DNA of 13,887 bases from an uncultured Actinomycetes bacterium (GTDB lineage Bacteria > Actinomycetota > Actinomycetes > Nanopelagicales > Nanopelagicaceae). This document shows positions 1 to 6,890 of this stretch, piece after piece; positions within the stretch are counted from its first letter, which is position 1, and each line of letters opens with the position of its first letter. Both the position numbers and the translations under genes were made by a program. The stretch is from NCBI GenBank assembly GCA_903832395.1, contig CAILBF010000078.1, positions 1 to 13,887 of the forward strand, given 5' to 3'. A model generated the notes under the pieces. That model worked only from the letters and a program-made list of their open reading frames with translations. It ran no database searches and was not told the origin of the DNA.

Positions 1-160
1 GCAAGCGTGAGGCAAAACCCGCAGCTGCAATCAGTAGCGGTGAGCGAGTTACTGCAGATGCCAGCCACGGATAGGCAACCATAGAAACGCCATCACCCAG
101 ATTTGAAATCGCCGTGGCGATCCATAATCTCCAGTAAGAACTTCCCAATGATTTAGCCAC
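1..160 (-). CDS. MFS transporter, N-terminal part (runs off the left edge)
   Basis: Reading the minus strand from a GTG at 160 gives an open frame of 53 codons that leaves the window at base 1. It begins MAKSLGSSYWRLWIAT and continues with an amphipathic lead-in, NLGDGVSMVAYPWL, and a second hydrophobic run after TRSP. The order 'YWRLW-x5-SNLGDG-x9-PW' is typical of the first helix of major facilitator permeases of the enterobactin-exporter/MFS_3 type. These are inner-membrane drug or siderophore exporters, so the substrate cannot be read from this fragment. The start is chosen because an in-frame TAA lies at 172-170 and a TAATCT hexamer sits 6 nt before the GTG. It lies 44 bp downstream of the MalT-like gene on the same strand but appears to have its own promoter. 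The family call rests on about 50 residues. Confidence 0.72.
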   Translation of the reverse strand, partial: MAKSLGSSYWRLWIATAISNLGDGVSMVAYPWLASAVTRSPLLIAAAGFASRL

Positions 161-166
161 CGTCTG

Positions 167-172
167 AGATTA
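167..172 (-). promoter_or_regulatory. -10 hexamer of the MFS gene, predicted leaderless
   Basis: On the minus strand the sequence reads TAATCT, CAGACG, then the GTG start at 160. A TANNNT hexamer 6 nt before the start codon places transcription start at or next to the first base of the codon. No Shine-Dalgarno is seen. The same hexamer, TAATCT, precedes the P-type ATPase start. Confidence 0.5.
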
Positions 173-204
173 CTTCAGCCTTTTGTGTGACGGTAGTTAG
201 GAAC

Positions 205-2790
205 TCAAATTAAGAGAAGTTTTTTAGCCTTCTCGACGGCAGTGTGGCGGCCATCGGCATCCAGTTTGCGATAGGTATTGCGTAAATGGGTCTTCATTGT
301 ATTTTGTGAAATGTGTAAAGATTTGGCGATGGTGCTAATTCGACTACCACTGGCCAAATGTTGAACAATCTCTAATTCACGAACCGTCAATTTCCTAGTC
401 GAGTCACTCTCGTGTTGATTATGAGTATTGATCCGTGTGGTCATTTCTTGAGCTAATTTTTCCAAATAGATTGTTGGGCGCTCTGCTGCCGCGCGAACTA
501 TCAAAGGATATAAGTTGGTTTGACGCAAAAAGTATTCGTGATAGCCGCTTTCAGCACCCAAATCTAGGGCTTTATGCAGCGGCTCAAGAGCCACACTTCC
601 GTTGCCAATATTGAGACTTGCCTGAGCCAACCACTTATTAATTTTCTCTCGAACTGTATTTTCCGGCAATGCTGAAACAAGTCCGGCGCCTATTTTAGGA
701 TCTTTCTCCCACTTCATGCTCGTCTCTATCTGTCTAACTAGTTCAACACGAGGCATTCGCGATATTAGCTGTTCACACCGCGGCATATCTTTGAGCTTAA
801 TCTTTAGAAATAACTCACTCATATCGACAAGCCAGCTCAATTGATTTGGGAGTGGTAGGTTCTTTAGAAACTCGTGCGCTTTAGCTATCGCCTCTGATGC
901 AATGGAGAGCAGTCCCTGATTAATTTGAATTCTTGTTACCGTCCCGACGGCCATGAAATACCAGGGCCAAATTTCCCACGCTTCGGCTAGCTCCATAATT
1001 TTATGTGAATTCGCAATTGCCAAATCAAGTTCGGATGCCTCTAGTTGGCACCTAACCAAGACCATCATGGCATCAAGGGCACCGGAGATAGTTCTATAAC
1101 CTTTCTCCTCGGCTTGGGCGATGGAAATATTGGCCAATTCGCGAGCTTGGAAATAATGACCCTGCGAATAAAGAACCATGGATCTCATAGCGTTAAGGTG
1201 ATACGAAGTAACCGCCGCAGTATCGAGTCTCGATAGCGCCTGTGCCGCTAAGTAAAATCTAGTTAATTCTTGGAAGTCATCGTGGAGAAAGGCAATTCCT
1301 GCGCCAACCCGGAGCACCGCAATCTGATCACTGGCTTGCAGTGACGTCTCATCTCCTTGTGGCACTGTAGTCAGCTCAATTTGGAGAGAGGCGCGAGAGA
1401 AATCGCCTCGAGCAAAATTCACATGTGAGCGCACCATTGCGCAGAGGGTTTTAATAAAGACAGTTTCTGGACTATTTAAAGAGATAAATTCTAACTCTGC
1501 CGCCATGGCTTCGGCCTTTGGGAAATTTGAATCAACTAAATACCCCACTACTTGTATGGTCTTGCGCCTGATGACCCCTCGTGGCGAATTATCACCCGCA
1601 AATTGCGCCCATTTAATCAATAAATCTCCACGGCCAACGGCTGCCATTTCCCTGACAGCTTCACGAAAAATCTCAAAAAACAATCTTTGATCCCCGGAAG
1701 CAAATGCATGAACTAATGCTTTTGAAGTTTCCCCTCGTTGAAGGAAGAGCTCAGTCAATAGGATTTGGGTTGATTTAAGCGCCTCGCTGTCGATTTGAGG
1801 AATCTGTGAAATGGCTTCAAAAACTAAAGGGTGAAACCTGTAAGTACGTTTAGTCGTAGTTGATGCACTCAAAAAGAGTCCGTCCGTTACCAATTTATTA
1901 ATAAAGGATTCTGGAAATGCATCTCCAAGAAGGATTGAAGCTAATTCAATATCAAACTCTTCTAGCAAACTCAACTTAATTAACTTTGCCCGGTCTTCGC
2001 TATTGAGCGAGTTAACAGTTTCTAGAGCCAATAGATTTAGAGGATTGGCATTGGATGCAATTGCATCTGATATTTTGCTATGCGCATTATTTTTCCCAAT
2101 ATTTCTACACATTAACTGCACTGCTGCGGGCCAACCACCACATAACTCTATTTCCGCGGCGTTTCCATTTTCGTGCAGATCTATATTATTAATACTAGCG
2201 ACAGCTTCAATTTCTGCAGTAGAAAATTTGAGATCTTCACTTGTAATCAGGTTTAAATTACCGAGGGATACGTACCGTGCTAGGGAGGCATCAGTTGTTG
2301 CCCTTCGCACAATTACGATATGTACATTATCTGGTACTGCATCAATTAGAAGTTGCCTAAATGGAAGAAGTCCTTCGTCTGCTCCGCGACCGAAATCAAT
2401 GACAAAATTTACTTCACCTGCATACGCACCGACCGCTCCAACAATGGCTTTAAGGGAGTTTGATTTGTTTAAATTATCCGGGATCAGGTGGATAATATTT
2501 ATTTCGGGAAGACACTCTTGAATTGAACTTACGAGATGTGCCTTGAAATCTTCAAATGTGTCATTGGCGTCCACGGTGTACCAAATTGTTGGTCGGAGGC
2601 TCCATTGAGCCCACTCAGAGACAAGGGTTGTCTTGCCATAGCCTGACGGAGCGATCACTAATGTCGCACTCGGAGTTTGTGCCTCAAGGAGCGGGAAAAG
2701 CTGGCTGCGAGATAGAAAGGTGTGCGAAATAGCGGGAGGTCTCGAGCGAGGAAGGCTCACCCCTTTGAATTCGGCGCCAATCGGGTTCAT
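205..2790 (-). CDS. MalT/LuxR-family STAND ATPase transcriptional regulator
   Basis: This is a large (861 aa) cytoplasmic signal-transduction ATPase with a DNA-binding tail. A P-loop, APSGYGKTTL, lies at about residues 47-56. It is followed by a MalT-like WYTVDANDTFEDF segment, a Walker B-like strand (VNFVIDFG) and an FHPLVFEAI segment typical of the domain after the NTPase. The middle (about 340-780) is helical and TPR-like, as in the MalT inducer-binding region. The last 63 residues form a LuxR/GerE helix-turn-helix (LTVRELEIVQHLASG, then SQNTMKTHLRNTYRKL). The length matches the roughly 900 aa usual for MalT-type regulators. A longer frame could begin at a TTG at 2811, but ATG 2790 is preferred because TACCCT lies 6 nt before it. 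These proteins bind a small-molecule effector and ATP, then oligomerise to activate promoters. The effector and targets are unknown. The neighbouring MFS and ATPase genes are candidate targets by position only. Confidence 0.9.
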   Translation of the reverse strand: MNPIGAEFKGVSLPRSRPPAISHTFLSRSQLFPLLEAQTPSATLVIAPSGYGKTTLVSEWAQWSLRPTIWYTVDANDTFEDFKAHLVSSIQECLPEINIIHLIPDNLNKSNSLKAIVGAVGAYAGEVNFVIDFGRGADEGLLPFRQLLIDAVPDNVHIVIVRRATTDASLARYVSLGNLNLITSEDLKFSTAEIEAVASINNIDLHENGNAAEIELCGGWPAAVQLMCRNIGKNNAHSKISDAIASNANPLNLLALETVNSLNSEDRAKLIKLSLLEEFDIELASILLGDAFPESFINKLVTDGLFLSASTTTKRTYRFHPLVFEAISQIPQIDSEALKSTQILLTELFLQRGETSKALVHAFASGDQRLFFEIFREAVREMAAVGRGDLLIKWAQFAGDNSPRGVIRRKTIQVVGYLVDSNFPKAEAMAAELEFISLNSPETVFIKTLCAMVRSHVNFARGDFSRASLQIELTTVPQGDETSLQASDQIAVLRVGAGIAFLHDDFQELTRFYLAAQALSRLDTAAVTSYHLNAMRSMVLYSQGHYFQARELANISIAQAEEKGYRTISGALDAMMVLVRCQLEASELDLAIANSHKIMELAEAWEIWPWYFMAVGTVTRIQINQGLLSIASEAIAKAHEFLKNLPLPNQLSWLVDMSELFLKIKLKDMPRCEQLISRMPRVELVRQIETSMKWEKDPKIGAGLVSALPENTVREKINKWLAQASLNIGNGSVALEPLHKALDLGAESGYHEYFLRQTNLYPLIVRAAAERPTIYLEKLAQEMTTRINTHNQHESDSTRKLTVRELEIVQHLASGSRISTIAKSLHISQNTMKTHLRNTYRKLDADGRHTAVEKAKKLLLI

Positions 2791-2796
2791 AGGGCT

Positions 2797-2802
2797 AGGG
2801 TA
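2797..2802 (-). promoter_or_regulatory. -10 hexamer of the MalT-like gene, predicted leaderless
   Basis: The minus strand reads TACCCT, AGCCCT, then ATG at 2790. The fixed 6-nt gap matches other starts in this window. A GAGG-like run lies 13 nt upstream of the ATG, too far for normal SD use. Confidence 0.42.
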
Positions 2803-2830
2803 ACCCCTCAATGCCAGATTACAGAGAGTT

Positions 2831-2852
2831 TCTCACCCCATAAGGGGTGAGA
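2831..2852 (-). terminator. Hairpin after the P-type ATPase gene, probable terminator without a U-tail
   Basis: TCTCACCCC (2831-2839), loop ATAA and GGGGTGAGA (2844-2852) form a perfect 9-bp GC-rich stem. It starts 8 bp past the ATPase stop codon and lies 28 bp before the -10 of the MalT-like gene. Neither side is followed by a T-run, as in the I-shaped terminators described for actinobacteria. An alternative is an operator for the downstream regulator gene. Confidence 0.55.
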
Positions 2853-2860
2853 GGGTGGGG

Positions 2861-4639
2861 CTATTTATTAGATAGGGCAGTTAATGCCCAAACAATCGCA
2901 ACTACATCGATGAGCTCTTGGGCGAGCGCTCCCTCACTTGCCGTTGCCAAACCAAGAGCACCTGCGACCATAACAAGAAATGACAGGGACATTCCAAGAC
3001 CTGCTGCCTGAACTGCTTTTCTTCGAGATGTCTGAGCAATCCGGATGGCCTGTGAAAGATGCTCAATGGAGTCCTCGACAATAACAACATCGGCGGCCTC
3101 ACTTGCCGCTGTTGCACCACGCGCTCCCATAGCAACGCCAACATGTGCCAAGGCCAATGCAGGTGCGTCATTGATTCCATCACCTACAACAATCACGGTT
3201 CCATGGCTGGTATTCATAAACTCTTCAGTGATATCTAACTTACCTTGCGCACTCACATGCGAATAAACCTGAGTAATTCCAACTGAAGCGGCAACCTCTT
3301 GCGCAGTTGAATCACGGTCGCCAGTAATTAAAGCAATCTGCTTTACTCCTGCTTGACGCAATTGAGCAATCACAACTTTTGATTCGGGCCGCAACGGATC
3401 ACTTAAACCGATCGCACCAATGAGATGTCGATCTTGTGTAACGGCGACCACTAAGGGATGCAGCAGATCTAACCAAGCCGGCGCATCTTGCGTTAGTTGT
3501 CCCACGGTGATTTCAAGGCCATTTACAACTCCAGATATGTGATGGCCAGGAACTTCTTTGACGTCACTAACTGGCAAAAGTATTAATCCTTTTTCTTTTG
3601 CTGCAAGAACCAGAGCCTTTGCCACAATATTTTGGCTGTACTGATCTACGGAAGCAGCAAGCGTTAAGACATCATTTACCTTTGAATTACTTGCTACAAC
3701 AATGTCTCCAATGACAGGTCCTCCATGAGTAATAGTTCCAGTCTTATCCAAAAGAACTACCTCGGCCCGTGCAAGGGCTTCCAGAATCGCTCCACCTTTA
3801 ATTACTGCGCCATGCTTTGCCGCCTTTGAAAGTCCAGATACCACCGCGATTGGGACGGCAAGGATTAATGGACACGGAGTTGCGGCAACTAGTACTGCAA
3901 CTGCGCGGCTTGATTCGCCAGTAAGTGCCCACGCAACTGCGGCCATAACAAGCGCAATAGGAATAAAGGCAATGGCCCACTTAGCTGCAATTCGCACACC
4001 AGGTGAAGTTCTTGTCTGGGCCGATTGAACTAATTTAATAATGCCCGCATACGTGCTCAACTCGGCCGTATTAGTCGCAAGATACTCCAATGGATCTCCG
4101 GCATTTACTACACCGCTGAGAATTAATTCACCGGGCCTTCGAGAAACTGGAAGTGGCTCACCCGTTAGCGCCGACTCATCAAGAGTTGCGACAGTCAATA
4201 ATTTTCCATCTGCCGGCGTAACCTCTCCGGCGCGGACTAACAATCTATCGTCAACTTGAATTTCATCGACTTCGATATCTTCTAAAACTCCGTTAGTTGA
4301 AAATCTCCGTGTCTGTTGTGGAATTCGGGCAAGCAACGCTTTGAGTTGTCTCTCGGCCTGGCCTTCTGCCCAACTCTCTAAAACTCGGCCAGTGGCTAAC
4401 ATGAGCGTGATAATCGCGCCGGCAAAGAATTCTTGTGTCAAAAAAGTTCCAAGCAGAGACAACACTGCTAAAACATCAGAGCTAAGAGTTTTCTTTCTAA
4501 GATCATTTAAAACCCAGTAGAGCGCTGGAATTAATCCAAAAGCAATTGTAATTTCCCACACGAACTCATTAACAAAACCAAGAATTAACCCCAGCGAAGT
4601 TATGAGGAGTAGCCCTCTATTAAAGGTTCGTGCCTTCAT
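2861..4639 (-). CDS. Heavy-metal P1B-type ATPase, P1B-5-like (Ni/Fe-type) efflux pump
   Basis: This is a 592-aa membrane transporter that should use ATP to move a transition-metal ion out of the cytoplasm. Visible motifs are paired N-terminal membrane helices (about 8-45 and 55-85), the actuator TGEP (159-162), the membrane motif TPCP (254-257), the phosphorylation site DKTGT with Asp298, and the hinge GDGINDAP (486-493). A last helix carries QELID (574-578). As I recall the literature, TPCP plus QExxD defines the P1B-5 subgroup, typified by rhizobial Nia and linked to Ni2+/Fe2+. There is no N-terminal HMA domain and no C-terminal hemerythrin domain, since the protein ends 14 residues after QELID. 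The nearly invariant His-Pro of the nucleotide-binding domain is absent: the site reads DQYSQNIVAKAL (332-343). ATG 4639 has TAATCT 6 nt upstream and abuts the divergent RNase promoter. Metal specificity is inferred. Confidence 0.93.
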   Translation of the reverse strand: MKARTFNRGLLLITSLGLILGFVNEFVWEITIAFGLIPALYWVLNDLRKKTLSSDVLAVLSLLGTFLTQEFFAGAIITLMLATGRVLESWAEGQAERQLKALLARIPQQTRRFSTNGVLEDIEVDEIQVDDRLLVRAGEVTPADGKLLTVATLDESALTGEPLPVSRRPGELILSGVVNAGDPLEYLATNTAELSTYAGIIKLVQSAQTRTSPGVRIAAKWAIAFIPIALVMAAVAWALTGESSRAVAVLVAATPCPLILAVPIAVVSGLSKAAKHGAVIKGGAILEALARAEVVLLDKTGTITHGGPVIGDIVVASNSKVNDVLTLAASVDQYSQNIVAKALVLAAKEKGLILLPVSDVKEVPGHHISGVVNGLEITVGQLTQDAPAWLDLLHPLVVAVTQDRHLIGAIGLSDPLRPESKVVIAQLRQAGVKQIALITGDRDSTAQEVAASVGITQVYSHVSAQGKLDITEEFMNTSHGTVIVVGDGINDAPALALAHVGVAMGARGATAASEAADVVIVEDSIEHLSQAIRIAQTSRRKAVQAAGLGMSLSFLVMVAGALGLATASEGALAQELIDVVAIVWALTALSNK

Positions 4640-4645
4640 ATGTAT

Positions 4646-4651
4646 AGATTA
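4646..4651 (-). promoter_or_regulatory. -10 hexamer of the P-type ATPase gene, predicted leaderless
   Basis: The minus strand reads TAATCT, ATACAT, then ATG at 4639. The hexamer is the same as the one before the MFS gene. It lies 17 bp from the divergent -10 (4669-4674), so the two polymerase sites must overlap. Confidence 0.5.
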
Positions 4652-4654
4652 CTT

Positions 4655-4672
4655 CCTATCCCTAAAGATAGG
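4655..4672. repeat. Operator-like inverted repeat between the divergent ATPase and RNase genes
   Basis: CCTATC (4655-4660), 6-nt spacer CCTAAA, and GATAGG (4667-4672) form a perfect 6-bp dyad. It covers the upstream side of the ATPase promoter and overlaps the putative -10 of the RNase gene. Its location suits a metal-sensing repressor controlling the efflux pump, but no regulator gene of that type lies next to it and a 6-bp dyad can occur by chance. Confidence 0.3.
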
Positions 4673-4674
4673 CT
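4669..4674 (+). promoter_or_regulatory. -10 hexamer of the beta-CASP RNase gene
   Basis: TAGGCT followed by 7 nt (4675-4681) and GTG at 4682 fits the leaderless arrangement, with one nucleotide more than the other starts here. It helps choose GTG 4682 over the ATG at 4640. Confidence 0.38.
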
Positions 4675-4681
4675 TAATTAT

Positions 4682-6070
4682 GTGAGTGAAGTAACGATTG
4701 CATTTCTCGGCGCCACTGACACTGTTACCGGAAGCCGTTTTTTGGTTACTACGCCATTAAGCAAAGTTCTCATTGACTGCGGCATGTTTCAAGGTACTAA
4801 AGAGATTCGAAAGAAAAATTGGGAACGATTTCCAGTGGATGCAAAATCAATAGATGCAGTAGTGCTAACACATGGCCACTTAGATCACTGCGGTTATTTG
4901 CCATTGCTGGTGAAGCAGGGATTTAATAAAGGGATTTATTCAACACATTATACAAAGGATGTCGCCGCGCTTATCTTGCGGGATTCGGCGCATATCCAAG
5001 AGGTTGATGCAAAATTTGCGGCAGCTAAAAAGTATTCAGAGCACCCTGAGCCTAAGCCGCTTTATGTATCAGCCGATGTGGAAGCGGCACTGAAACTTTT
5101 CGTTGAGAACCCATTTAGAACTCCCATCCAGCTAACGAAAGATGTGAAAGTTACTTTCTATCCATCGGGCCACATTCTCGGCTCTAGCTTTGTTGTCCTA
5201 GAAGCGGGCACAAAGACGATTCTCTTTACGAGCGACCTTGGCCGCGGTAATCATCCGCTTCTCTCCAAACCTGACTCTCCTCCCCCAAAAGGTCTCGATG
5301 CTGTTGTGACGGAATCTACCTATGGAGACCGCGTACATGAGAGTCCCACAAATATCTTTGCCGATGAAATTAATGCTGGTGTCAAAAGAGGCGGCATGAT
5401 TTTAATTCCCGCCTTTGCTGTTGATCGAACCGAGGTAATTTTAATGGCACTTCACACTCTCATTAAGGAAAAGAAAATACCTCAACTACCAATTTACGTT
5501 GACTCACCTATGGCAATTGCCGCACTAGCCCTTTACCGTGAGGCAATCACCCAGAACAGTGCAGAAATTGGGACCGGAGTATCTAAACTTTGGGAGAACC
5601 AAGATCCATTTGATGCTGGTGGGTTAAAACAATTGGCTACAAGCGATGAATCTAAATCTCTAAAAGATATCCAGGGCACAGCGATCTTAATCGCCGCAAG
5701 TGGCATGTCATCTGGTGGGCGCGTAGTTCATCATTTAAAGAATCTTTTGCCAGATGAATCTAACACCGTAATTTTGGTTGGTTTTCAAGCTGCGGGCACA
5801 AGAGGGCGCCAGTTAGAAGAGGGCGCAAAGGAAGTAAAGATTCATGGTGGTTGGATTCCCGTTAATGCGCATGTTAGAAAAGTTGAAAGTTTCTCAGTTC
5901 ACGCCGACTCAAATGAACTCATTAAATGGCTTAGCCAAATCTCTAAACCAGCCAAAACCTTTGTAGTGCACGGTGAAGCCGATTCTGAACTAGCTTTGAA
6001 AAATCGCCTTGAGAATGAATTGGGTTGGAAAGCAATAATTCCAAAGAGCTCTCAAGTATTTCCGGTGTAA
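4682..6070 (+). CDS. Beta-CASP metallo-beta-lactamase RNase (CPSF73-like RNA exonuclease)
   Basis: This is a soluble two-metal nuclease of 462 aa, about the usual length for bacterial CPSF-like MBL exonucleases. The lactamase core shows ATDTVTGSRF near the N-terminus, the zinc motif HGHLDH (64-69), YPSGHILGSSF and LFTSDLGRG. The beta-CASP insert has ESTYGDRVH, IPAFAVDRTE and YVDSPMA, then SGMSSGGRVVHHL. The C-terminal part has VESFSVHAD and VVHGEA. Family members trim or cut RNA in the cytoplasm. The frame also opens at ATG 4640, but that adds 14 residues not seen in relatives, which begin close to the 'hxFLGAxxTVTGS' strand. GTG 4682 is therefore preferred, also because of the hexamer at 4669. 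The gene leads a two-gene unit, with the next ATG 3 nt after its stop. Confidence 0.92.
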   Translation: MSEVTIAFLGATDTVTGSRFLVTTPLSKVLIDCGMFQGTKEIRKKNWERFPVDAKSIDAVVLTHGHLDHCGYLPLLVKQGFNKGIYSTHYTKDVAALILRDSAHIQEVDAKFAAAKKYSEHPEPKPLYVSADVEAALKLFVENPFRTPIQLTKDVKVTFYPSGHILGSSFVVLEAGTKTILFTSDLGRGNHPLLSKPDSPPPKGLDAVVTESTYGDRVHESPTNIFADEINAGVKRGGMILIPAFAVDRTEVILMALHTLIKEKKIPQLPIYVDSPMAIAALALYREAITQNSAEIGTGVSKLWENQDPFDAGGLKQLATSDESKSLKDIQGTAILIAASGMSSGGRVVHHLKNLLPDESNTVILVGFQAAGTRGRQLEEGAKEVKIHGGWIPVNAHVRKVESFSVHADSNELIKWLSQISKPAKTFVVHGEADSELALKNRLENELGWKAIIPKSSQVFPV

Positions 6071-6073
6071 ATA

Positions 6074-6649
6074 ATGAGTTCAGCGCTCTATTTATTGCTG
6101 GTTGTATTTGCCTTCAATGTGGCACCCGCTTTTGCGCCACCCACGTGGACCGTACTGGTTTTCTTTACCTTAAATTCTCAACTACCCCCTTGGTTCATTG
6201 TGATTATTGGGGCCATAAGCGCAGGCGCCGGCAGATATAACTTGGCCCGCCTTACTTCACTGCTTAGGAACCGGATCAAGAAAAAAACCATTGAAAATCT
6301 TGAAAGCGCCCGTAAAGTTTTAGAAGAGAAATCATCGAGGAAAATTGCAATGTTGGCACTGTTCGTGGTCTCCCCACTGCCATCTGCTCAACTCTTTGAA
6401 GCTGCCGGATTGATTGGGACCCGCTTGCTTCCGCTAACTATTGCCTTCTTTTCGGGGCGAATAGTGACATATTCCCTTTATGTAACGGGCGCATCGCAAC
6501 TAAAGTCCAACGGTCTGGGAGAGTTAATAAAAGAGCAGTTCACATCTGTATGGGCAATTGTCTTCCAATTGTTGATGATATGTGGGGTTTATCTGTTAAC
6601 AAAGATTAATTGGTCTAAATTGGCTAAGAGTAATAAGGCAGAAAACTAA
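6074..6649 (+). CDS. Small integral membrane protein, VTT/DedA-like
   Basis: This 191-aa protein has about four to six hydrophobic segments: about 3-20, 22-34, 37-52, 86-108, 111-130 and 157-176. A charged helix (RNRIKKKTIENLESARKV) lies in the middle. The pattern GAISAGAGRYNLARL in the first half and VSPLPSAQLFEAAGLIG in the second resembles the Gly/Pro-rich re-entrant parts of VTT/DedA-type membrane proteins, some of which move lipids or affect proton balance. The similarity is by pattern only, so the function is not assigned. It starts 3 nt after the RNase stop with no clear SD, implying co-transcription and perhaps translational coupling. It converges on a small minus-strand gene with 5 bp between stops. 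Confidence 0.75.
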   Translation: MSSALYLLLVVFAFNVAPAFAPPTWTVLVFFTLNSQLPPWFIVIIGAISAGAGRYNLARLTSLLRNRIKKKTIENLESARKVLEEKSSRKIAMLALFVVSPLPSAQLFEAAGLIGTRLLPLTIAFFSGRIVTYSLYVTGASQLKSNGLGELIKEQFTSVWAIVFQLLMICGVYLLTKINWSKLAKSNKAEN

Positions 6650-6654
6650 GTCTT

Positions 6655-6807
6655 CTAATAGCTATGCAGTTGAATCTGTGGCGCATGGGTTTCAATGAAA
6701 TTGCCTTCATCGCCGACTTTATCCACCAACAACACCACGATAATCACTAACAGTCCGACGATTATTCCTAAGAGAATGCCGGTTTTCTTGTCAAGATTGA
6801 TTTGCAT
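6655..6807 (-). CDS. 50-residue single-span membrane protein, unknown function
   Basis: The protein starts MQINLDKKTG, has one strongly hydrophobic helix at about residues 11-27 (rich in Ile, Val and Leu) and ends in a polar tail with acidic residues (DKVGDEGNFIE) closing at QLHSY. The same frame is open to an ATG at 6849, but that extension would run through the pstS terminator hairpin. The ATG at 6807 has TATATT 6 nt upstream, so it is taken as the start. Lys before the helix and acidic residues after it suggest the N-terminus is inside. No family is recognised. It follows pstS on the same strand but probably has its own promoter. Confidence 0.55.
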   Translation of the reverse strand: MQINLDKKTGILLGIIVGLLVIIVVLLVDKVGDEGNFIETHAPQIQLHSY

Positions 6808-6813
6808 GGGTTG

Positions 6814-6819
6814 AATATA
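6814..6819 (-). promoter_or_regulatory. -10 hexamer of the small membrane protein gene
   Basis: The minus strand reads TATATT, CAACCC, then ATG at 6807. The 6-nt gap matches the leaderless pattern. The -35 region would fall in the distal arm of the pstS terminator, so the promoter and terminator overlap. Confidence 0.5.
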
Positions 6820-6833
6820 TCTAGAAAACGAGA

Positions 6834-6867
6834 AAACACCCACCTGCATCGCTGCAGGTGGGTGTTT
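6834..6867 (-). terminator. Rho-independent terminator of pstS
   Basis: AAACACCCACCTGCA (6834-6848), a 4-nt loop and TGCAGGTGGGTGTTT (6853-6867) form a perfect 15-bp stem. On the minus strand it starts 23 bp after the pstS stop codon and runs into TTTTCTCGTTTTC, a good U-rich tail. This is the strongest terminator in the window. Confidence 0.92.
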
Positions 6868-6890
6868 GTTTCCCTCGAATAGGAAAGGTT

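Noticed and set aside
159..194. Inverted repeat ACCGTC / GACGGT spanning the MFS promoter
   Set aside because: Only 6 bp with a 24-nt spacer; too weak to call an operator without conservation data.
2003..2521. 172-codon open frame on the plus strand inside the MalT-like gene
   Set aside because: Lies antisense to a well-supported gene, has no recognisable domain or start signal, and its composition looks like a shadow frame.
4640..4681. ATG at 4640 as start of the beta-CASP RNase, giving back-to-back ATGs (CATATG) with the ATPase
   Set aside because: It adds 14 residues (MYRLLPIPKDRLNY) ahead of the conserved first strand, would place the promoter inside the ATPase gene, and lacks an SD or TANNNT at 6 nt.
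6808..6849. Longer version of the small membrane protein beginning at 6849
   Set aside because: The extra 14 codons overlap the pstS terminator stem; a leaderless promoter fits the internal ATG at 6807.
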